Of a DNA stretch of 16,060 bases, positions 10,772 to 16,060 are shown piece by piece. Within the stretch, counting starts at the first letter, position 1. Each line of letters starts with the position of its first letter. Source of the DNA: an uncultured Bacilli bacterium (GTDB lineage Bacteria > Bacillota_I > Bacilli_A > RF39 > UBA660); assembly GCA_910587725.1 (NCBI GenBank), contig CAJUNG010000040.1:1-16060 (forward strand). Direction: 5' to 3'. Made by a program: the position numbers and the translations under genes. The notes under the pieces were generated by a model. It was not told the origin of the DNA. It saw nothing but the letters and a program-made list of their open reading frames with translations, and did not search any database.

Positions 10772-12271
10772 GTGTTAGAAATTAAAGATTTAAGCATTTC
10801 TTTCCAAGGCAGGTTTCTGATAAAAAACTTATCTCTTACTTTAGAAGAGAAAGATAAACTTGCTATTATTGGAGAAGAAGGAAATGGAAAAACAACATTA
10901 TTAAAAACAATCCTAGGCATGGATTTAGGACAGGAAGTAACCGGAATAATCAATACGAAAAATTTACGAATTGGCTATCTCCCACAAGCAATGGAAGAAA
11001 AGTTTCAAAAGGTAACCGTCTCTCAATTTTTATGGAAAAATGAGGAAGAATATTATGATACGATTGGGAAATTTTATTCTTACCTAGAAACATTTGCATT
11101 AAAAGCAGAAGTGATTCAGCAAGAAATTTATACGTTGTCTGGTGGAGAAAAAGTAAAGGTAGGGATACTTAAACTTTTATTAGAAGAAAATGATATTTTA
11201 TTTCTAGATGAACCAACGAATGATTTAGATTTAGAAACATTAATTTGGTTAGAAGATTTTATCTGTCGCGAGAAAAGACCGATATTATATGTATCACACG
11301 ATGAAATACTCTTAAAAGAAACAGCAAATCGTATCTTACATTTAGAACAAATTAAAAACCAAAGCGATTGTAGATATACCCTAGCAAATATGGACTATAC
11401 GAGTTACCTTGCAAGTCGAATGCAGGACATAGAAAATCAAGAACAACAAGCAAAATTTGAAAAACGACAGTGGAATAAAAAGCAAGAAAAATTAAATAGA
11501 GTAATGCAAAAAGTTGAGTACAAACAAGCAACGATTTCGAGAAGTGACCCACACGGGGCAAAACTTTTGAAGAAAAAGATGCATTCTTTAAAATCTCAGG
11601 AGAGAAAATTAGCAGCGACAACACCTATAGAAAATCCCGATATTGAGGAAGCAATAAATCTTACCTTTGCTGAGGTAGAACTTCCCAAAAGAAAAAAGAT
11701 TTTAGATTTTCATCTTACCGAACTAACAAATAATGAAAAAATCCTTGCGAAAAATATTCACTTAGAAGTAATTGGCAATGAACATATCTGTATTACGGGA
11801 AAAAATGGGATAGGGAAATCTACATTAATTAAAGAAATTTATCAAACCTTAAAAGAACGATGTGATTTGCAGGTTGGATATATGCCCCAAAATTATGAAG
11901 ATATCTTACCAAATGATGGAAGTGTCGTAGATTTTTTAACAGAAAGTAAAGATAAAGAAGAGATGACTAAGGTTTATTCCTACTTAGGAAATCTGAAATT
12001 AACAGAAGAGGAAATGAGAGGGAAAATAAACAGTCTTAGTAATGGGACAAAGGCGAAAGTACTTCTTTTACAACTCGTTTTAAAAAAATACAATGTCTTG
12101 ATTTTAGATGAGCCGACAAGAAATATTAGTCCACTTTCTATTCCCATTATCTGTCAGGCCTTAAAAAAGTTTCAAGGGGCAATCATCAGTATCTCCCATG
12201 ATAGGACCTATATTTCCGAAGTTATTCATCAGGTATACGAGTTGACAGAAAATGGATTAATCAAAAAATAA
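10772..12271 (+). CDS. ABC-F family ATP-binding protein
   Basis: This 499-aa cytoplasmic tandem ATPase without membrane helices is an ABC-F protein, a class that acts on the ribosome as translation factors or antibiotic protection proteins. Cassette 1 has Walker A GEEGNGKTT (34-42), signature LSGGE (122-126) and Walker B FLDEPTNDLD with catalytic Glu147. A charged helical linker (about 205-275) fits the P-site tRNA interaction motif. Cassette 2 has Walker A GKNGIGKST (343-351), a changed signature LSNGT (422-426) and Walker B LDEPTRNIS with Glu447; the canonical EPTNHLD is altered to EPTRNIS. I recall the DEPTRN-SPLS wording from an uncharacterised Firmicutes ABC-F group. The start is GTG with AAGGAG at 10761-10766. 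A six-codon ORF upstream may regulate it. The substrate antibiotic, if any, cannot be told. Confidence 0.88.
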   Translation: MLEIKDLSISFQGRFLIKNLSLTLEEKDKLAIIGEEGNGKTTLLKTILGMDLGQEVTGIINTKNLRIGYLPQAMEEKFQKVTVSQFLWKNEEEYYDTIGKFYSYLETFALKAEVIQQEIYTLSGGEKVKVGILKLLLEENDILFLDEPTNDLDLETLIWLEDFICREKRPILYVSHDEILLKETANRILHLEQIKNQSDCRYTLANMDYTSYLASRMQDIENQEQQAKFEKRQWNKKQEKLNRVMQKVEYKQATISRSDPHGAKLLKKKMHSLKSQERKLAATTPIENPDIEEAINLTFAEVELPKRKKILDFHLTELTNNEKILAKNIHLEVIGNEHICITGKNGIGKSTLIKEIYQTLKERCDLQVGYMPQNYEDILPNDGSVVDFLTESKDKEEMTKVYSYLGNLKLTEEEMRGKINSLSNGTKAKVLLLQLVLKKYNVLILDEPTRNISPLSIPIICQALKKFQGAIISISHDRTYISEVIHQVYELTENGLIKK

Positions 12272-12292
12272 AGTTTCTTATTCTGTAAAATA

Positions 12293-12301
12293 TGATATAC
12301 T
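12293..12301 (+). promoter_or_regulatory. extended -10 promoter of the two-gene membrane/zinc-ribbon unit
   Basis: TG (12293-12294) + A + TATACT (12296-12301) lies 32 bases before the ATG at 12333. The -35 region is poor (TTTCTT near 12274). It would drive the membrane protein and the small zinc-ribbon gene three bases after it. Confidence 0.5.
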
Positions 12302-12332
12302 GAAAAAGTAAAAAATATAAAAAAGAAAGAAG

Positions 12333-13082
12333 ATGAGTGAAAAGTTGCAAAAAATAGTAGATTATACTCTTGTTGGGTTAGCTTTTATCTTGTCTGTGAT
12401 TTTCTTTTTTTCTTTTGATTTGGAAAATATTCTTTGGGAAAGAGAAAATTTTGAAAGCATTGGAAATCAGGAAATTGAGAAAAATCGCGCAAAAGACTAC
12501 ACAGGATACAAGGCAAAAGAGGATATTTTATCGATTTCTAGCATCGAGGAATGGGAAGATGTGATAGCAGAAGTAGAGTATGTAACCATTACGCCGAAAA
12601 AGATAATCAAAACAAACGTCTACAGTTTAGCAAAATGGGAAAGTTATTATCAGAAAAAACCAAATGGAACAACGGGAAGAAGAAGGGCTGATGCCAAAAA
12701 GACAAACTTTGATTTTTCTGCTAGCTATACACCATTTTATATCGTTGAATTAGAAGATGGAGGAAAAATTCTTGTACAAATGAATCGTGGTTTAGCCAAA
12801 AGAATAGAAAAAGGAGAAAATGTGAGTCTGCCATTAGGAAGAAAGATTGGTTTTTCAAATCTTGCCAAAAAGCTTTTAGCACCAATTTGCAAGAAAGAAA
12901 ATGTCGATGATGACTATGTCCTCTATACGATAAATAATGAGTGGCAGAAGAATAATTCGACCAAAATTTTCTTAGAAAAATTTGCCCTTTCTTTTGTCCT
13001 CTTTATCGTCCTTGCCGTACTACTTCAACTAGGAGTGGATAAATTAATTTTTGAAAAAAAAGAAAGTAAAGAAGGCGTATAA
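12333..13082 (+). CDS. two-helix membrane protein, function unknown
   Basis: This 249-aa protein has an N-terminal membrane helix (residues about 10-30, LVGLAFILSVIFFFSF) and a C-terminal one (about 216-240, FALSFVLFIVLAVLLQLG). They enclose a soluble region of about 185 residues. That region is charged and mixed alpha/beta: YVTITPKKIIKTNVYSLAKWESYY, an RRR-rich turn, then FYIVELEDGGKILVQMNRGLAKRIEKGENVSLPLG, which looks like a small beta-barrel. No family is recognised and no catalytic motif stands out. By the positive-inside pattern the loop could face outwards. The ATG has a modest GAAAGAAG site. It is followed after three bases by the TFIIIB-like zinc ribbon, so the two are an operon. Confidence 0.75.
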   Translation: MSEKLQKIVDYTLVGLAFILSVIFFFSFDLENILWERENFESIGNQEIEKNRAKDYTGYKAKEDILSISSIEEWEDVIAEVEYVTITPKKIIKTNVYSLAKWESYYQKKPNGTTGRRRADAKKTNFDFSASYTPFYIVELEDGGKILVQMNRGLAKRIEKGENVSLPLGRKIGFSNLAKKLLAPICKKENVDDDYVLYTINNEWQKNNSTKIFLEKFALSFVLFIVLAVLLQLGVDKLIFEKKESKEGV

Positions 13083-13085
13083 AAA

Positions 13086-13298
13086 ATGGAGAAAAAATGC
13101 CCATATTGTGGGGAAGGTGAATTTGTAGAAGCCAGACAAGAAGGATATGCATCCCTTACACCAGTAGGGAAAATTTTTACATTAAAACAGCAAGCACTAT
13201 ATCATATTCTTTGTACAAATTGTGGAAGAGTTGTAGAATCTTACGTAAAAAATCCAAAGAAATTAGTGACTGAAGAAAGTAAAGTCAAATCAAGTTAA
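13086..13298 (+). CDS. small zinc-ribbon protein (TFIIIB-like annotation group)
   Basis: This 70-aa protein has one four-cysteine zinc site: Cys5-x-x-Cys8 (CPYCG) and Cys43-x-x-Cys46 (CTNCG), separated by a conserved-looking linker ARQEGYASLTPVGKIFTLKQQALYHIL and followed by VVESYVKNPKKL. Bacterial proteins with this pattern are often labelled transcription initiation factor TFIIIB from the zinc-ribbon similarity alone; a transcription role in bacteria is not shown. It sits three bases behind the membrane protein gene, with a weak GAAGG site, so translational coupling is likely. Confidence 0.8.
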   Translation: MEKKCPYCGEGEFVEARQEGYASLTPVGKIFTLKQQALYHILCTNCGRVVESYVKNPKKLVTEESKVKSS

Positions 13299-13357
13299 AC
13301 ACTTTAAATGGGTTGGATGACATAGAAATTTTTTTTCATCGATGTTCATAAAATAAG

Positions 13358-13386
13358 TTGTATCGATGATGCGTTTATGATACAAT
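13358..13386 (+). promoter_or_regulatory. promoter with flanking ATCGATG repeats
   Basis: TTGTAT (13358-13363), a 17-base spacer ending in TGA, and TACAAT (13381-13386) make a good sigma-A promoter for the gene at 13413. ATCGATG occurs twice around the -35 box (13338-13344 and 13362-13368). Each copy is nearly self-complementary, a possible operator pair. Confidence 0.6.
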
Positions 13387-13412
13387 AAAAAGGAAAATAA
13401 GGAGGCAAAAAA

Positions 13413-14099
13413 ATGAATGAACATATCGCTTTATGGCTAGAAAAAGAAGCAAAGGAGTTAGATAATGAAATCGAAAAACTAAAAAAGCACCTGATGAAGA
13501 AGGTTCCCCTTTATATGCTAATTAGTGTTTTAGTAATGGTTGGAATTGGTCTTTTAGCAGGGTATGATTTTCTATATATTTTAAAAGTACATTTTCTAAT
13601 TGGTGCAGTAATTGCCGGTTTTATCTGGTTGTGCTTTTACCTACAAACCAAAACGACTTCTTCGGAAAAAGCAAAAGTAGCTTATCAAAAAGCAATAGAA
13701 AAAAACTTAGTTAAAGAAGAAGAGATTGATTTATTTGTAAAACAAATGGAAAATGGAAGATACGATAGTATGACTTTCCAAAATCCATCAACGGATAAAT
13801 ATCCAGTTAGAGTATTAATTGGTGAAGATTATTGGGTTTATTTTAGAAATTTACGTGTAGAAATCATTAAAGTAGAAGATATTGATAAGATTACTTTTCA
13901 AAATGAACAACAAAGAATTAGCTATAATGTCGGAAATACAAGAGTAAATCAAAATATCAATGCAGGTATTTCCATGAATATTACCTATGACACTGAGAAA
14001 AAGCCAAGTACATTATATTTTGAAAATAACAGTCAAGTAACAAAAGTGAAAAAAGCAATAGAAAAGCAAATCAAAAATAGTGAAGAATTTTTTGATTAA
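13413..14099 (+). CDS. two-helix membrane protein with PH-like cytoplasmic domain, function unknown
   Basis: This 228-aa protein starts with a charged coiled-coil-prone helix (LEKEAKELDNEIEKLKKHLMKK). A hairpin of two membrane helices follows at about 33-50 (MLISVLVMVGIGLLAGY) and 56-77 (LKVHFLIGAVIAGFIWLCFYL). The C-terminal 130 residues are soluble and beta-rich (YPVRVLIGEDYWVYFRNLRVEIIKVEDIDKITF, NITYDTEKKPSTLYFENN) with a closing basic helix, similar in layout to YcxB- or bacterial PH-domain proteins. That resemblance is a layout guess. A strong AAGGAGG (13398-13404) supports the ATG. Its stop lies 11 bases before the flavin-reductase/rubredoxin gene, so both are probably transcribed together. 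Confidence 0.75.
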   Translation: MNEHIALWLEKEAKELDNEIEKLKKHLMKKVPLYMLISVLVMVGIGLLAGYDFLYILKVHFLIGAVIAGFIWLCFYLQTKTTSSEKAKVAYQKAIEKNLVKEEEIDLFVKQMENGRYDSMTFQNPSTDKYPVRVLIGEDYWVYFRNLRVEIIKVEDIDKITFQNEQQRISYNVGNTRVNQNINAGISMNITYDTEKKPSTLYFENNSQVTKVKKAIEKQIKNSEEFFD

Positions 14100-14110
14100 G
14101 AGGAAGATAG

Positions 14111-14707
14111 ATGAAAAATAAGCAAATTACAAGAAAAATTACACAAGGAATGTATGTGTTAACTACTAAAGACGGAGGTTGCATAGTGGATGCTGTATCC
14201 CAAATAAGTGCAGGGGAAAATCCTTTAATCGCAGTTTCTGTAATGAAACAAAATTATACAAATGAGCGATTAAAGAAAAATGAGAAATTCGCTCTTTCTG
14301 TAATTGGAGAAAACACAGATTCCGAAGTAATTTCTGTATTTGGACTTCGTTCTATGCGTGATGTAAATAAATTTGAACAAATAGAAATGATGGAAGTAGA
14401 AGGAGTTCCCGTAGTAAAAAATTCCCTTGGGTATATGGTTTGCAAGATAGTAGAAAACTATGAAAATGAAACACATACTTTATTTATTGGAAAACTAGAA
14501 GAAGCAGATGTTTTAGAAGAGGGAGTGCCGATGAGTTATGCTTATTATCAAGACCATAAAGAGTCCTTGATAAAAGTAAAAGTAGGTGCTAACCAAACGG
14601 TATGGGTTTGTACGGTTTGTGGTTATATTTATGAGGGCGATGACCTACCAGAAGATTTTCGATGCCCAAAATGTGGAGTAGATAAATCCTTCTTTCAAAA
14701 AAAGTAA
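14111..14707 (+). CDS. flavin reductase-rubredoxin fusion (high-molecular-weight rubredoxin, Hrb-like)
   Basis: This 198-aa cytoplasmic electron carrier has a flavin-reductase-like FMN-binding domain (residues about 1-155: ITQGMYVLTTKDGG, DAVSQISAGENPLIAVSVMKQNYTNERL, FALSVIGENTD, FGLRS, FIGKLEEADVL) followed by a short rubredoxin domain (164-198). The iron site is Cys167-x-x-Cys170 and Cys185-x-x-Cys188 (CTVCGYIYEG ... CPKCG). Only 14 residues separate the pairs, the compact form seen in Hrb and rubrerythrins rather than in classical rubredoxin. In acetogens and other anaerobes Hrb passes electrons from NAD(P)H to flavodiiron proteins that reduce oxygen or nitric oxide. No such partner gene is in this window. 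AAGAGGA overlaps the previous stop. A Cdd1-like gene follows 10 bases later. Confidence 0.9.
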   Translation: MKNKQITRKITQGMYVLTTKDGGCIVDAVSQISAGENPLIAVSVMKQNYTNERLKKNEKFALSVIGENTDSEVISVFGLRSMRDVNKFEQIEMMEVEGVPVVKNSLGYMVCKIVENYENETHTLFIGKLEEADVLEEGVPMSYAYYQDHKESLIKVKVGANQTVWVCTVCGYIYEGDDLPEDFRCPKCGVDKSFFQKK

Positions 14708-14717
14708 ATCGATAGAA

Positions 14718-14987
14718 ATGGAAGGAGGAGTATTTATTCATACGGATTTATTAACTGTTCCAGGTGTAGGTAAACAGACGAAAAAATCTCTGTTTAAAAT
14801 GGGAATTACTTGTGTAGAAGATTTAAAGGGGAAAAATCCAGAAAAACTTTATGAAGAAGATTGTAAAATCAAAGGATTTAAAGTCGACCGTTGTCAGTTA
14901 TATTTGTTTCGTATGATTGTTTATTATGCAGAAACAAAAAATCCTGAGGAAGAAAAACTAAAGTGGTGGAACTGGAAAGATAACTAA
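14718..14987 (+). CDS. Cdd1-family helix-hairpin-helix protein
   Basis: This 89-aa small protein has an N-terminal helix-hairpin-helix (DLLTVPGVGKQTKKSLFKMGI) of the type that contacts DNA backbone without sequence specificity. The family core follows: VEDLKGKNPEKLYEEDC, KGFKVDRCQLYLFRMIVYYAE, PEEEKLKWWNWKD. This is the pattern of the Cdd1 proteins, named from a gene next to the C. difficile toxin locus and common outside it, so no link to virulence is implied. Biochemical role unknown. The start is odd: the ATG at 14718 has no ribosome binding site, while AAGGAGGAG lies just inside the frame and would suit an ATT codon at 14736. Reinitiation after the rubredoxin gene, 10 bases upstream, could rescue the ATG. 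Confidence 0.88.
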   Translation: MEGGVFIHTDLLTVPGVGKQTKKSLFKMGITCVEDLKGKNPEKLYEEDCKIKGFKVDRCQLYLFRMIVYYAETKNPEEEKLKWWNWKDN

Positions 14988-15053
14988 CCATTAAACCCTA
15001 TACTAACGTTGAGAATTTATAAAGATAAAAGGAAGAAAGTTTAAATTGAGAAA

Positions 15054-15077
15054 AATGGATGAAGAAGTTAGTCCATT
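15054..15077. terminator. weak stem-loop between convergent genes
   Basis: AATGGA (15054-15059) pairs with TCCATT (15072-15077) around a 12-base loop. It is followed on the plus strand by ATCTCTTTTT, and it overlaps the stop codon of the minus-strand gene. It is the only terminator-like element in the convergent gap after 14987, and it is weak. Confidence 0.3.
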
Positions 15078-15927
15078 ATCTCTTTTTGACCTTTTTCTTC
15101 TTTTTTTGTATCTTTTGTTTTTTCTTATTTTCTCTGATTAAGGAAACGGACTCTTCATCCCATCTTCCGATAATCATGATGTCATCAGTATTACAAAAAA
15201 TCTTTGGATTAGTAAATTGAATGAAATAAAGTCGGTTAGCAAATTTAAAGTAATCGAAGTTTTGTGTCAAATCCACTTTTACCTTAGATAAGAAAATCGG
15301 ATAAGCATAGGCATTCGTAGAATCGATTTGATAAATCAAATAAGAAACGTTTTGAAATAATACGATATCGCCAATTTCAAGTATAGGATGAGTTGGGTTA
15401 GAAATCACAGCTTTTCCTTGCCATAGGCTTTGATATTTTTCAAGTTTTCTTAAATCATTTTCTTGAAGATGGTCAATGCGATGAGAGATATTTTCATAAG
15501 GAAGAGGTATTAATTCTTGAAATAACACTAAAGAATTTTTATGAATTTGGTAGCGCTGTTGAGAAAGAATTAGACGAAGTCCCTGTCTTTCCTTTTGAAA
15601 ATAAGAATTATTAATATTACTAGTAAAATAAAATCCGTGAGCGAATTGTTTTTCATTATCCTTTTCAATTAGTAGAAATGGGCGATTTTGATGTGCTTCT
15701 GATAGTTTGTTCTTCTCAATATCTTCTTCCCTCATTCGAACGAGAACGATATCGTAAGATTGTAAGTGATGAATAAAATCCCAGTTGATATAGGTAATTG
15801 ATAAGGAATCAGAATTATCCGTGGGTTGAGAAGTATTTGTTCTTTTTTCAACCTCTTTTTCTTCAATTTTTTTCCCAAATAAACACAGATGAAAAATTCG
15901 CTTGATATACGATATGAATTTTGTCAT
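15076..15927 (-). CDS. PemK/MazF-like SH3-barrel protein with poly-lysine tail
   Basis: This 283-aa protein is of uncertain function. Residues about 55-165 resemble a PemK/MazF fold: SYDIVLVRMREE (the usual GDIV opening strand), HQNRPFLLIEKDNEKQFAHGFYFTSN (the RPxLVI strand and following strand), IHKNSLVLFQELIPL (the KxSxV-x-xxQI strand), and a helical end LRKLEKYQSLW. Residues about 180-255 contain a second small beta-barrel beginning LEIGDIVLFQNVSYLIYQI. The tail is RENKKKQKIQKKKKKVKKR. MazF/PemK toxins are mRNA endonucleases of about 110 aa; this one is more than twice that and no antitoxin gene is adjacent in the window. A housekeeping RNA-binding role is as likely as toxicity. The ATG follows AGGAGGG at six bases and a strong promoter. 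Confidence 0.7.
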   Translation of the reverse strand: MTKFISYIKRIFHLCLFGKKIEEKEVEKRTNTSQPTDNSDSLSITYINWDFIHHLQSYDIVLVRMREEDIEKNKLSEAHQNRPFLLIEKDNEKQFAHGFYFTSNINNSYFQKERQGLRLILSQQRYQIHKNSLVLFQELIPLPYENISHRIDHLQENDLRKLEKYQSLWQGKAVISNPTHPILEIGDIVLFQNVSYLIYQIDSTNAYAYPIFLSKVKVDLTQNFDYFKFANRLYFIQFTNPKIFCNTDDIMIIGRWDEESVSLIRENKKKQKIQKKKKKVKKR

Positions 15928-15961
15928 TTTTATCCCTCCTTTAAGACTAAAATTTCTTTTT

Positions 15962-15990
15962 ATTATAAATCAAAATCGAACATATGTCAA
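15962..15990 (-). promoter_or_regulatory. consensus sigma-A promoter of the PemK-like gene
   Basis: On the minus strand TTGACA (complement of 15985-15990), exactly 17 bases, then TATAAT (complement of 15962-15967): both hexamers are perfect. The start codon is 35 bases beyond the -10. The gene should be strongly expressed unless repressed. Confidence 0.85.
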
Positions 15991-16025
15991 CAAAAAAGAA
16001 AAAATACTTTAAATAAAATTGTAAG

Positions 16026-16049
16026 TTCCCGCTTTATCACAAACGGGAA
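16026..16049. other. inverted repeat at the right edge
   Basis: TTCCCG (16026-16031) pairs with CGGGAA (16044-16049), and TTT with AAA inside it once one C is bulged out, giving about nine base pairs around ATCAC. It is GC-rich for this DNA. No T-run follows on either strand, so it is not a clear terminator. It could be the end of a transcript entering from the right or an operator. Confidence 0.4.
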
Positions 16050-16060
16050 TTAAGTGTTAA

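Noticed and set aside
15046..15141. Hydrophobic 28-32-residue open frame on the plus strand (MDEEVSPLSLFDLFLLF...)
   Set aside because: It is antisense to the lysine-rich tail of the minus-strand gene, which by complement gives Phe/Leu runs. The ribosome binding site is poorly spaced, so it is most likely a coincidence.
1..16060. CRISPR array, tRNA, rRNA or intact transposase
   Set aside because: Reading both strands showed no regularly spaced repeats, no cloverleaf with the GGTTCAA-type loop, and no transposase motif; only short repeat scars were found.

Overview
The window looks like chromosome of a low-GC, anaerobic, cell-walled Bacillota (a gut Bacilli/Erysipelotrichia-type lineage would fit). 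The DNA is strongly AT-rich, genes have AGGAG-type ribosome binding sites, promoters are often extended -10 (TGnTATAAT) types, and TGA is a stop, so this is not a Mycoplasma code. A D-Ala-D-Ala carboxypeptidase implies peptidoglycan, and a flavin-reductase/rubredoxin fusion suggests an anaerobe. The genus cannot be fixed from the sequence alone.

Region 1 (1-2850) is a scarred accessory stretch. A small DUF5680-type gene and a run of stem-loops are enclosed by a perfect 23-bp direct repeat. Then come a degraded hairpin, a start-less ORF remnant, an ORF6N (phage-type antirepressor) pseudogene that is both frameshifted and truncated, and a divergent lipoprotein/PASTA-like gene broken at an A8 tract. 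The lipoprotein gene lies between 13-bp direct repeats.

Region 2 (2850-7120) is a translationally coupled cell-surface pair. The first gene encodes a membrane-anchored protein with a cohesin/Ig-like N-terminal domain and a cadherin-like beta-sandwich. The second encodes a secreted 959-aa M6 zinc metalloprotease with GLUG repeats and a C-terminal dockerin. A clear intrinsic terminator closes the unit. The natural reading is a surface-displayed protease held by a cohesin-dockerin-like contact; this is the most interesting system here.

Region 3 (7120-9440) is a small DNA alkylation-repair operon: a zinc-ribbon protein, Ogt (O6-methylguanine methyltransferase) and Tag (3-methyladenine glycosylase I). 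A TfoX-N-domain protein follows with its own promoter.

Region 4 (9490-12280) holds a DacF/PBP5-type carboxypeptidase and an ABC-F ATPase that starts at GTG. A six-codon ORF with its own ribosome binding site and a small hairpin precede the ABC-F gene, reminiscent of leader-peptide attenuation.

Region 5 (12290-16060) has two membrane proteins of unknown function, a small TFIIIB-like zinc ribbon, the flavin-reductase/rubredoxin (Hrb-like) protein followed by a Cdd1-type helix-hairpin-helix protein, and a convergent gene on the minus strand. That last gene encodes a 283-aa protein with a PemK/MazF-like region and a poly-lysine tail, driven by a near-perfect sigma-A promoter. No tRNA, rRNA, CRISPR array or intact insertion sequence was seen.
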